A stretch of 64,000 bases of DNA from Myrica gale. Its lineage: Eukaryota > Streptophyta > Magnoliopsida > Fagales > Myricaceae. The position numbers and the translations under genes are program-made. The stretch is taken from NCBI GenBank assembly GCA_963930655.1, contig OZ005605.1, positions 13,151,501-13,215,500 on the forward strand, read 5' to 3'. Below the pieces are notes generated by a model, which had not been told where the DNA came from, searched no databases, and was given only the letters and a program-made list of their open reading frames with translations. Below, in pieces: positions 36,684 through 47,944 of this stretch; the stretch's first letter is position 1; each line of letters begins with the position of its first letter.

Positions 36684-37375
36684 CACCTAGTGCAAATGGA
36701 GAAAGTGCAGAGCCGGCAAGTTGCAGTTCAAGTCAGTGAAATTTGATTTTCCAAAGTTTGATGGGACATATCCAGATGGTTGGTTGTATAAAACCACCCA
36801 GTTCTTCAAGTTTCACCAAACCCTCTTTACTCATTGCATTTCACTAGCATCATATCAAATGGAAGGACAAGCATTGGTATAGTTCCAAGATTTAAAAAAT
36901 TCTCGAACTCTGCAAAATTGGGAGGAGTTTGTACAAGCTTTTCTAATCAGGTTTGGTCCTAGTTCCTATAATGATCTTATGGAGATGTTGACTCGGTTGA
37001 GGCAATCTGGTAGTGTGGAGACTTATAAAAGTGAGTTTGAGGCCTTATCTAATAGATTCAGGAGTTTAATTAAGAGTTATAAACTGAGTTGTTTCCTCAG
37101 TGAGCTTAAGGATGAAATCAGACTACTTGTGAGGATGTTAATCCTCCTAATTTGATCACAGCCTATGGTTTAGCTAAGACTCAACAGAAACATTTGATGC
37201 TTAACTGAAGAACCACTAGAAGGTTGCTGCCCACACCATATTCATATAACTCACCCCTTACATTACCCAAACAGTTCATCCCACAATTCATATAACCAAA
37301 CACAAACCAGAAAAACTTACCCAATTCAGAAACTTACACCCATTCACATGAAAGAAATGAGAGAGAAAGGATTAT

Positions 37376-38830
37376 TGTAGCACCCCGGGTTTTCTTCTTA
37401 GTAATAAAATATTATTCTTATTGAATTTCAAATTTCAAATTATTTGAAAATTTTATCTTGTATTAAAAGTGTTTAAAGTTTGAAATATTGATTTGATTTG
37501 AAAAGGTTATATTTTTAAAAGTGTTTGAAATTTGAAATAGATGTTTTATCTTTATCTCTTTAGATTTTAAAGTTTTGAATTTAAATACCTCAAGAATATG
37601 TTTAAATTTTAAATGGATAGATAGCCATTCTTATAATCTTTTCAAATTTAGAGTCCTTTAAATATGGTTGCAATTAGTCTTTTATAAATACTTTGTTAGT
37701 CTCTGCGATACTGTGTATTGATTGAGAGAATGAGAAATCAAACGTCTTTTCGAGGTTCTAGTCTAGTTTCTTGAGGTCATGAAGATTCATTGATAAATGG
37801 TTTAAGTGTTATGAAGAGCGATGTAAGTGAGATTATTACGCTAGATTTTCCTAAAAGACCGAGGTGATATTTGAGAAATTGCATGATTTATTGAAAACCC
37901 TTGGAGTTTTATGTGCATTAAGTTTTGATAAAATTCTTAAAGATTGTAACATGAAATGTGTAAATATGAGCCTATTTTTATGTCTAATTATTTTACATGA
38001 TGTTTTCATTGACTGAAATCAAAGCTATTTAAAATTTAACGTTATTCAAGATTTGTGCATGATATTTTCATGAAAAGAAGATAAAGATTCAAAGTTCAAA
38101 GTGATGTTTATTTTTTGATATGTTATGTATTTTCAAACCCTAAGGCCCATAGTTACAAAGTTACAGAGACAACTCATTGGTACCAATTGCAACCCATTGA
38201 GTGCACCCATTATAAAAATAAAATGGTTTATTTTGTAGATTCTTATCGAGTGCACACTTAGACATAACCAAGCCTTAGTAAGGAAGAATTTTACCCATAG
38301 TATTGGCTTAGTTTGGCTGATCCCCAAATTAGATAGCAATTGCACAACCCTGTCACGGGAGTAAACGTGACCCACAGTTATTGCCAAAGGTATTTTCTAC
38401 AATATTATTAAGAAAGATAAATGTTGTTTTGCAGTTATAGTTATATGGAATGAGATTTACAGTTTTATATCGATTTTCACTTCTTAATTATGGCACATGA
38501 AGTGCACCCTAGCATAATGATTTTGCTTACTAAGTTGTTGAACTCACCCCCTTATTTGTCCTCACATTTCAGATGATATTTAGGAGCATGCCAAGAGTTC
38601 GTGTTAGATGGCGCATGGGTGGGTAGCTGAGAGAAGGTTTAGAGTTCTAGTTAGATTAAGAGTTTTCTTTAAAAAAATTCAGTTTTTGAAGAGTTTTAAA
38701 CGAAATATTTTTATTCAATTGTTTTCAAGTTTTAAACGTGAATTTGTTATCAACACCCTAATTTAAACCGATTTTCACTAGTTTTACACATGGAAGTAAC
38801 CCCCTAACTGCCGGGGTTCGGGCCATTACA
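37376..38830. mobile_element. Solo Gypsy-type LTR inserted in the Gypsy element
   Basis: 1,455 bp starting TGTAGCACCCCGGG and ending GGGGTTCGGGCCATTACA, the palindromic-type ends of plant Gypsy LTRs. The flanks ATTAT (37371-37375) and AGTAT (38831-38835) agree at 4 of 5 bases. Gypsy sequence is continuous across the site when compared with its duplicate at about 38980-39050. It has no internal region, so it is a solo LTR produced by LTR-LTR recombination. Confidence 0.85.
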
Positions 38831-40287
38831 AGTATGCTATAATTGTGATGAGAAGTGGACTTTTAACATGTTTGCAAAAATTCAAAGTTATTCATAATCG
38901 GGGTTGGGAACCAAGAGACCTAGGGATTTTGGAGGTGAGGGAAGAAGCAGAGTTTGAAGAGAGGTATAAAACTTACCAATTTAGAAACTTACACACAATC
39001 AAATGAAAGAAAGGAGAGAGAATGGGTTATGCTACAATTGTGATGATAAGTAGACCTCTATACATGTTTGTAAAAATTCAAAGTTGTTCATAATGGGGGT
39101 TGGGAATCAGGAGACCTGGGGATTTTGGAGATGAGAGAAGAAGCAGAGTTTGAAGAAGGGTTGAATAAAGAAGTGGAAGACATAGATCCAAAAATCCAAT
39201 TGCATGCTCTCACAAGTTTAATGAATCCTAAAACTATGAGAGTGACTGGGAAGTTGGGAGGACAACAGATAGCGATTTTGATTGATTTAGGGAGCACTCA
39301 CAATTTCTTAGACCCTACCATTGTCAAAAGAGCCCAATTAAAGGCAGAAAAGGGAGAGGATATAAGAGAGTGGCTAATGGGGAATTGCTTAGTAGTGAAA
39401 AAAAAATGAATAACTAAAAATTCAGATAAAGAGAAACATCTTTTTGACTGACACTTATGTGTTGTCCATAGCAGATTGTGATATAGTTTTTGGGCTTTTT
39501 TGGTTGAGGACCCTAGGGAAAATTCTATGAAATTTTCTTAGTTGATTAAGGAGTTCAATAGCAGGGAAAGAGGTTAGTGTGAGTCCTAGTTTCAGGATTA
39601 AGGCAACTCAAGAGGGGGGTGGATTGGTTTTCTAAACTTTTCGGTTAAAACCCTCAAAATGTGTTTGCAAGTAAATATTACTTTAGCACAAGTATATAAT
39701 ATGTGGAACTGTAAATAAGTGCTAAAATAAGAAGAAAGGTAAGAGAAGCAAACACAGTATTTTTAGGTGGTTCGGCAAACCCGCCTACATCCACCCCTCA
39801 AGCTTCTTCACCGAGCCTTGAGGTTTTCCACTATCTTCAACCAATAGCTTACACACTAGCTTTCGGGTGCTAGTAAACCGTACAAGTGTTTTCCCGAGAT
39901 CAACACTCAAACCCAGCCAAGTGGTTTTTCTAGCTCACCATTCACAACCTCATCAAGCTTGAGATATACACACTCAAAGCTTCTTCTTCAGTGAACAACT
40001 TCACTAAAGGAAACACCGCTTTTGATAAGTAGATTTAGGAACAAGACTCTCTCAAAGAGTAGATATAAAAATGGAAAGCTCTATCTATTTATTCACACAA
40101 AGACAAGAATATGAAAGTGTGTTTTGTGTGAATGCTATGAAAAATATAGAATAGGAAATGTTAGAATATTTCTCAAGTAGTAGAAATGATATGTGGTCGT
40201 TGGTTATTCATTTTAGACGAAACCGCTTCAAGCTACCGTTACTCCAACGGTCATATTGTCAGAAGCTCAACGACTCTTTTATCAAAA

Positions 40288-40352
40288 CCAATCGGTCGAC
40301 CGCTACACGAGGTGGTCGAAGTACCGATCGACCGCTTGAACAGCCGATCGAC
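40288..40352 (-). repeat. GGTCGACC palindrome cluster in the inverted LTR
   Basis: Repeated CGGTCGACCG-type words. The same cluster recurs at 33608-33748 and 43285-43430 and, decayed, at 12162-12192. Confidence 0.75.
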
Positions 40353-43284
40353 CTCCTCAACTTAAGCATGATCCAGTTCTTTTAAAAACAAGGTTTTTGA
40401 CCACTTTTAAACACCCAATTTTGAAGACATACTTCTCATAATTATATGAAGGTTTGGAGGTTTGATTGGGATGTTTTGAAACCTATAAAAACATTTTAAT
40501 CTTTCAAACAAAACTTAAAACGGTTTGTACATGTTTTGAAAGATATGTAAGTGCGTGATTCAAATTCTTGTCAAATGTGAAATAAAGAGTTACAAGGATT
40601 ATACCCTAAGGTCTTTAAATCTTCACTTTAAGCTCCTTGCATCTTCTTGTTCCTTTTTCTTCAAGGTTTGGCTCTTTTCGTCAAGTTGTCTTTGTCTTTG
40701 AAGATGTTAATTTTGTAAACTCATTTATTTATTGAAATCATCAAAATCTCGATTGTGTACAAAAGCCAACAATCTCCCCCTTTTTTATGATGACAATAAA
40801 GTGATTGTTTTGGGATGACTCCCCCTATCTTTTGCAATTGGACAAACATTTAAAACTTGAAGACAACATTAATAGTCATTAGATTCATAAAGAGTATTAC
40901 CATTAAAACATAATTCAATTAAAAGGAGAATATATAGTCATCAAAACTATTAGCACATTTAAAATGAAACCAGATGAGTCCATTACTGTCATGTATACTA
41001 GATTTACCACAATTATAAATGTCTTGAATGCACTTGGTAAATCTTATACTAACTTTGATTTGGTGAGAAAAATCCTTAGGTAGTGTGCCAAAGGCATGGG
41101 AGGCCAAAGTGACTGCCACACAAGAAGCCAATGATCTCACCAAGCTTCCTCTGGATGAGCTCGTTGGATCCTTAATGACCCATGTGATCCAAATGCTCGA
41201 AAATGAAGATGAGAGCAAAAAGAAGATGAGGATCGCTCTCAAATCCTCCATAATTGAAAATAGAAAAGAAGATGAGGAAGATATAGTCTTAATGACTAGA
41301 AAGTTCAAGAATTTGCTCAAAAGCAAGAAGGGAAAGAGAAGCCTCAAATACAAGAAGACATCTTGGAAGGCTAACAATGAAAGTTCCACATCCTCCGAAG
41401 AAGAAGAAGATGGAGAAATAGCCAACATGTGCTTCATGGCTTTTGAAGATACTGATGAGGATGATGATGAGGTACCTTCTTCTGATGATGAACCTCAATC
41501 ATCATATATTGAGCTTCAAAATATTTTTGATGATCTTTTATGTCAATTTGAACTACTAGGTTCAAAATATACATCTTTGAAAAAGAAACTCATTTTGATC
41601 TCAAAAGAAGTTGATTTATTGAAAATGAGGGAAACATTCTAAAGCTTGAAAATGATTTATCACAACAAAAAGCTTTAAAATTTGAAAATGAAAAGGTTAC
41701 TTTAAACAACAAAATTGTTTCTCAAAGCAAAATCCTTGAGAAGTTTACTCAAGGAAAGAAATCTTTAGATTTGATTCTTGGTAGTCAATGATGTGTCTTT
41801 GACAAATGTGGCTTAGGCTACAAGCCTTCAATTCACCAAAAATAATTTAAGAATTATTTTGTGAAGGCTAAGTCTTTTTGTACACCAATTCAAACGTGTC
41901 ATTTTTGCAATAAAGATGGACATTTTATCTTTGGTTGTACATTAAAGAAACTTAGGAGCAAGGCTCTTAAGAAAGCATGGGTTCCAAAAGGAACCAAAAC
42001 TAACATTGAAGGACCCAAGAAGGCTTGGGTACCAAAAATTATTTCTTGATTCTCTTGTAGGATGGAGCAACAAATGGTGCTTGGATGAGACTTGCCTATC
42101 AAGAACGTTTGTGACATTTGAGGACATATGCTAAAAGAGAAAACCTTTGGTAACATCTAAATCCTAGATTGAGAATATGTTTTTAATTGTTGATTAATTA
42201 TCTTCTACGATGATTTCTTGGTTGTTAAATCTTACAAATGCAAATATTTTCACCTTCCGCATATTTTCTTGCAAAATGGAACGTCTATAAGCTATCACTT
42301 TTACAAGAATCTTGATTTTTGATAAGTTTTTGTGTGCTTAAACTTTCTTTGGTTGAGAATGAATTTTAAATAGTCATTGGTAGCTAAGAGGTTGGTACAA
42401 ACTCACTCGGTGGGCTACTATCGTAATATTGATGGACTCTTGAGTCCTCGTTAGACATCCTCTATACCATTTCAAAGAGATTGTCATTTAAAACTCAAAC
42501 TTGTTCTTTTGGATGAAAAATGACCATTTGAATTATATTCATGCATTCACTTTTTGATTGACAAGGGGAGAGAGTTCTTAAATGTTTACATGCTTTGATT
42601 CCCTTTGTTTTTAGAATGCATATTTGGGGAGATTTGTATCCTTTGTCTTTTTTATGTGACAAAGGGGGAGAAATGTGCTAATAGTTTTGATGATTATATA
42701 TTCTCATTTTAATTGGATTATGTTTTAATTGTATTACTCTTTATGAATCCAATGACTACTAATGTTTTTTCTTCAAATTTTAAAAGTTTGTCCAATTGCA
42801 AAAGATAGAGGGAGTCATCCTAAAACTATCACTTTATTGTCATCATCAAAATAGGGGAGATTGTTGGCTTTTTTGTACACAATCGAGATTTTGATGATTT
42901 CAATAAATGGATCAAGTTTATAAAGTGGACATCTTCAAAGACAAAGACAACTTGATGAAAGAGCCAAAGACTTGAAGAAAGAAGAACAAGAAGATGCAAG
43001 GAGCTTAAAGTGAAGATTCAAGACCATAGAGTATAATCCTTGTAACTCTTTATTTCACATTTGACAAGGATTTGAATCACGCACTTGCATATCTTTAAAA
43101 ATGTGTATAAACTGTTTTAAGTTTTGTTTAAAAGATTAAAATGTTTTTATAGGTTTCAAAACACCCCAGAACAAACTCCCACACCTTTCATATACTTATG
43201 GGAAGTACGTCTTCAAAATTGGGTGTTTAAAAGTGGTAAAAAAACCTTGTTTTTAAAAGAACCGGATCATACTTAAGTTGACGA

Positions 43285-43430
43285 GGTCGACCGGCTGTTC
43301 AAGCGGTCGACCGGTACTTCGACCGCCTCGTGTAGCGGTCGACCGGTTGGTTTTGACAAAAGAGTCGTTGAGCTTCTGACAATATGACCGTTGGAGTAAC
43401 GATAACTTGAAACGGTCGACCGGCTCGTTT
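43285..43430 (+). repeat. GGTCGACCGG palindrome cluster in the direct LTR
   Basis: Four copies of GGTCGACCGG within about 145 bp, with a fifth partial copy (CTTCGACCGC). SalI-type palindromes GTCGAC form the core of each. Confidence 0.85.
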
Positions 43431-45706
43431 TAGCAAAAACTCCCAACGGCTATAAATGGCTATTTTTCATATGTGGTCTATAAATACACATTCATTTTCA
43501 TCTAAAATGAATAACCAACGACCACATATCATTTCTTCTACTTGAGAAATATTATAAACCTTCCTATTCTATATTTCTCATAGCATTCACACAAAAACAC
43601 ACTTTCATATCCTTGTCTTTGTGTGAATAAAGAGATAGAGCTTTCCATTTTTATATCTACTCTTTGAGAGTGTCTTGTTCCTAAATCTACCTATCAAAAG
43701 AGGTGTTTCCTTTAGTGAGGTTGTTCACTAAAGAATAAGCTTTGAGAGTGTATATCTCAAGCTTGGTGAGGTTGTGAGTGATGAGCAAGGAAAACCACTT
43801 GGGTGGGTTTAAGTGTTGATCCCGAAAAAACACTTGTACGGTTCACTAGCACCCGGAAGCTAGTCTGTAAGCTATTGGTTGAAGATAGTGGAAAACCTCA
43901 AGGCTCGGTGAAGGAGCTTGAGGAGTGGATGTAGGCGGGTTTGTCGAACCACCTAAAAATATTGTATTTGCTTCTCTTACCTTTCTCCTTACTTTAGCAC
44001 TTATTTAAATTTCCACATATTATATACTTGTGTTAAAGTAGTATTTACTTGCAAACACATTTTTGGGCGTTTTAACCGAAAAATTTAGAAAACCAATTCA
44101 CCCCCCTCTTGGATTGCCTTAATCCTGAAACTAGGACTCACAGTTAGTACTCATGGCTTAAGTCCCACACAACTTATAGAGGAAAGGAACATGATAGAGG
44201 TAAATAAGGCTGGTAATAAGGGCATATTTCTACAACTTATGGAATTAGTGAAGTTGGATACTACTGAGCTACTAGTAGATGTGGAGACACTTCTATAGCA
44301 ACATTCATACGTTTTTGAGGCCACCAGTTACATCACATGATCACCATATTATTTTAAAATGGGGAACATCTTCTTTCTTATTGAGACCATACCGGTATCT
44401 TTTTTTCAAAAACAGGAAGTCGAAAAAATTGTTAGGAAATTATTTAAAATGGTGGTTATCCGATTGAACCAAAACCTCTTTTCATCCTCTGTTTTGCAGG
44501 TTAGGAAGTCAAATGGCACATGGCCTATGTGTGGACTATAGGGCCCTAAACAAGGAAAGTATTAAGGACAAATTTTCTATTCTTGTGGTGGATGAGTTAT
44601 TAGATGAGCTACATGAAGTGAAGTTCTTCTCTAAGTTAGATATGAGATACGGATACCACAAGATCAGAGTAAGACTAAAAGATGTTCCTAAAAAAACCTT
44701 TAGGACAGATGAGGACGACCAGTCATGCCTTTTGGCTTTACTAATGCCCCTTCAACTTTTCAGAGTCTAATGAATGAAGTATTAAACCATTCTTGAGAAA
44801 ATTCTTGCTAGTTTTCTTTGATGATATTTTAATTTACAGCAAAACATAGACAAATCATTTGTAGCACTTACAATTGACCCTAGAGACTCTCAAGAAGCAT
44901 CAACTATATGTTGAAAGGTGCAAATGCAGATTTGGATGTCGAAAGGTAGATTATTTAGGCCATATAATCTACCTTCCATAGTAAATGCAGATTTGCAAAT
45001 GCAATTTTTTACTAATGGTTATTTACTTAAGCAACTTAACCATTCGTTTATCTCTCTCATACCGAAAATCGATGCTCCGGAGAATATTACGCAATTTCGG
45101 CCATTGAGCCTTTGTAATGTTAGTTATAACATCATCTTGAAGATCTTGGCCTCTAGATTGAAGTTTTCGAGGAACACGGGGACTAGTTGAAGTAACGAGC
45201 ATGCCAAAGTTGGTGTCACCAATTCAGAATACTTCGTTCCACATCGCCTTATCCAAGATAATCTCATTTTGTTCCATGAGATCATGCAAACGCTGAAGAG
45301 GAAAACTGGAAGAGATGGACTCATGGCGGTTAAAATGGATATGGCCAAGGCTTATGATAAAGTGAATTGGAGGTTTCTAATAGAAGTGATGCCATGTATG
45401 GGTTTCAGTGAGAAGTGGTGGCACTGGGTGTTCCAATGCCTCTCGTCATTATCTTTTTCAGTGCTGTTAAATGGTTCACCATATGGTTTTTTTTAAACCA
45501 ACGTGTGAGATTCGTCAGGGATATCTTCTATCCCCGTTTCTCTTTGTTCTGGTAACTAAGGTATTGACTCGCTTGATTCGCAGGGAGGAAAAGAGTGGTA
45601 CTATACATGGGATCAAAATAACGCGATCTGCCCCTACTGTCACTAATCTTATGTTTGCAGATGATATAATGTTATTTTGCAGAGCAAATGAAGGGGAAGT
45701 GAGGCA

Positions 45707-46795
45707 TGTCCCTTAATCCTTCTCTGTGAGAAGTAAGGGTTCAAAGACAAAGGCATAGAACGGAAACCCTCCCTCTCCTCTCCTCTCTGAAACCGACACA
45801 CGACCAAGCCCTTCCCCCTTTTTCCTGGTTCAGGGAGGAGCTCCGACTCCTCCCCTCCCTGTCCTCTCCTCCGGCTGGCCTCCTGGTGGTCGAAGTTTCT
45901 CTCTTTCTTTCTATTTCGGCCTTCTTTTGGGCCTTTTTTTGGGTTGTTTTGGAGGTTAGATCCCGGCCTCTCCGGTGGTCTCTGGTATGCACGGCCCCCT
46001 TGGTGGGCCTCGTCTCCTCTCAGTCTCCTTTCTGTCCCTGAGCGGTGGTCGTCGGTCAAGAGCAGCGTGGATCTCACTCCCCCGACATCTTAAGCCTTCC
46101 CGCTTGTTTTTTTGTGCCCTTTTTGGAGGTTTCGCCCTGTCTAGCCTTGCTTCACCTCATCCAGTAGTCCCGGTGCTCTCTTTCCAGCCTCTCTTTGTTG
46201 GTGTCTTGCGGTCACGTGTGGCTTTGGCCGCGTGTGCTGTTGTGGTGTTCGGTATTTTTGGTTGTGAGGTCCCTTTGTTGCCGCTACCACCTCCCTTCGT
46301 GTTAGTTCCTGTTCCGGCCGTTTTTGCCCCGTGTCTCTCTTTGTTACTGTTGTTTTGTGCCTGTAGGTGCCGCTTCTCTTTCTCTCCCATTTGCTGCCAG
46401 TCTTTGCCTAAAGATCTCCCTGAAGGAGTTGGATCGTTGCCAGGATGGCCCCTCCTCCAGTGAAAGCTGCCATCACCTTGCGTGGTGGTTTTGTTGTGTC
46501 TCGGTCCTTGTGACCGATTTGTGTTTGTTTTGTGCTCTGGCTCTTGTGGCCAGTTTGTATTGTGTTCTGGTGGTGCGTGTGCTGGTGGTTGGTGTGCTGG
46601 TCCGTGTGGCCAGTGTGTGGTTCTGGTTGTTTCCACGGCCTTTGTGGTTGTTGGTGGTTCCGGCTTATGTGTTCGGCTATTGCAGGGCCTTTGGGTCCGT
46701 TTAGATTTTTCGCTGGCCTTTTGGTCACTTTTCGGTCTTGTACCGGTTGTTCTCTTCTCGGTTTTTAATAAATTATCTTTACCTAGAAAAAAAAA
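45707..46795 (+). mobile_element. GC-rich polyA retroposon, copy 3, inside the LINE
   Basis: 1,089 bp ending in a 9-base A-run and flanked by a perfect 12-bp target duplication, GGAAGTGAGGCA (45695-45706 and 46796-46807), which splits the LINE reverse transcriptase just after its FADD motif. The 5' half is C-rich (GGGAGGAGCTCCGACTCCTC, TTAGATCCCGGC). The 3' half is G/T-rich with TTGTGGCCAG units and ends TTCTCGGTTTTTAATAAATT before the A-run. Open frames of 126-162 codons run through it in several phases on both strands with no recognisable domain, as expected from composition. Confidence 0.88.
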
Positions 46796-47944
46796 GGAAG
46801 TGAGGCACTTTCAACAGTGCATGGTGCATAGTTGGGGTATGCTCGTAGGGACCAACTTGCAATGATTATGCGCATTCCAGCATCTGAGGTGGATGGGACG
46901 TACCTTGGTCTTCCGCTGTGTAGCCCGAGATCTAAATTAGAGGCGTGTAGGGAGATACAGGAGCGGGTGGGTAATCAGCTTGCAGGTTGGATGGCTCGCT
47001 CTTTATCGCAAGCAGGGCGAACTGTTCTGATACAATCTGTTGCTTCGGCCATCCCCTCTTACTATATGACGGTGTTCTTATTACCCAAAAGGGTGTGCAG
47101 AATGCTTGATATGCGGATTAGACAATTTTGGTGGGGTTTCACGGATGAACACCGTCACTTCCATCCCAAAGCATGGGATAGCATCTGTAAACCGAAAATA
47201 CTCGGAAGGGATTGGTGTTAGGCGCATGGAAGATCTTAATCGGGTTGCTTGTGGCGAAAAGAGGTTGGGAGGTGGTTTTTGTTAAAGTATTAAAGACGGT
47301 GCCGACATAAATCTGTGGTGTGATCCATGGGTTCCAGGGCTCACCAATTTTCTCCCGAAATTGAAATGGGGCGTGACAGTTGACAAGAGATTGAACAAGG
47401 TGAGTGATTTGATTCATGAAGATACTAGATGCTGGAAGGAAGGGTTGATTCGGGCTATCTTGAATATTCCTTTAATAGGGGCCCCTAAACCGGATGTTCC
47501 TCGTTGGATTTTTAATGCAAAAAGGGGTGTTCTCGGTTAAGGATGCCTATTTGTATGACCAACGTGGAAGATTTGAGGATGCGGGTAATTTATCTCCACC
47601 AGAATGGAATAAAATTTGGGGGCTGAAAATGCAACATAGATTGAGGTTTTGCTTGTGGAAGGTGGCAGCTCAGGCTTTGCCTCTTAGATGGAATGTAGCG
47701 AGGTTTTACAGAGACCGTGATGTGCATCTTATGGGCTGCCCGTTGTGTAAGGAGCAGGAGGAAACGTATGAACACATGAGAACTGATGGTGTGGTGGCAC
47801 GGTCCTTGGCCGATGAGAACTGATGGTTTCAGCTCTGGATCTATTGTTAGATGGCTGCAATTCCTTCCAATGCTAGTAATATACCAGGAACAGATCAGAC
47901 GAGGTGGCCGATGCTAATGTTGGCCGTGGCTATTACGCTGGATA

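Larger units (their letters stand above)
39578..44142. mobile_element. Gag-only Copia, copy 2, with LTRs in inverted orientation
   Basis: The left LTR (39578-40771, 1,194 bp) is on the minus strand and the right LTR (42862-44142, 1,281 bp) on the plus strand. The outer flanks are a perfect 5-bp target duplication, GTTAG (39573-39577 and 44143-44147). Inside the left LTR lies about 190 bp of inverted 3' tail (40772 to about 40959) that also occurs in direct orientation at about 42670-42861. Between them is plus-strand gag (41000-42050, CCHC knuckle at 41897-41940) followed by the same 3' tail as copy 1 and no pol. There is no 5' LTR in the normal orientation. It is broken in a few places. Gypsy sequence continues on both sides. 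Confidence 0.88.
36684..44950 (+). mobile_element. Broken Gypsy retrotransposon hosting other insertions
   Basis: A gag part lies at 36720-37200 (FDFPKFDGTYPDGWLYKTTQ, LIRFGPSSYNDLMEMLTRLR). A protease part is at 39125-39409 (ALTSLMNPKTMRVTGKLGGQ and the GSTHNFLD active-site surround). A reverse-transcriptase part is at 44500-44860 (ALNKESIKDKFSI, FFSKLDMRYGYHKIRV, FDDILIY). A solo LTR (37376-38830) and an inverted-LTR Copia (39578-44142) lie inside it. A segment of roughly 130-200 bp around 38840-39160 is tandemly duplicated. No LTR of its own is visible in this window and it carries multiple breaks. An L1 LINE adjoins at about 44950. Confidence 0.8.

Noticed and set aside
45975-46865. Several overlapping 100-160 codon frames on both strands
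   Set aside because: They fall in retroposon copy 3, are rich in Leu/Val/Cys or Thr/Gly/His, and are open in many phases because stops are rare in this composition.
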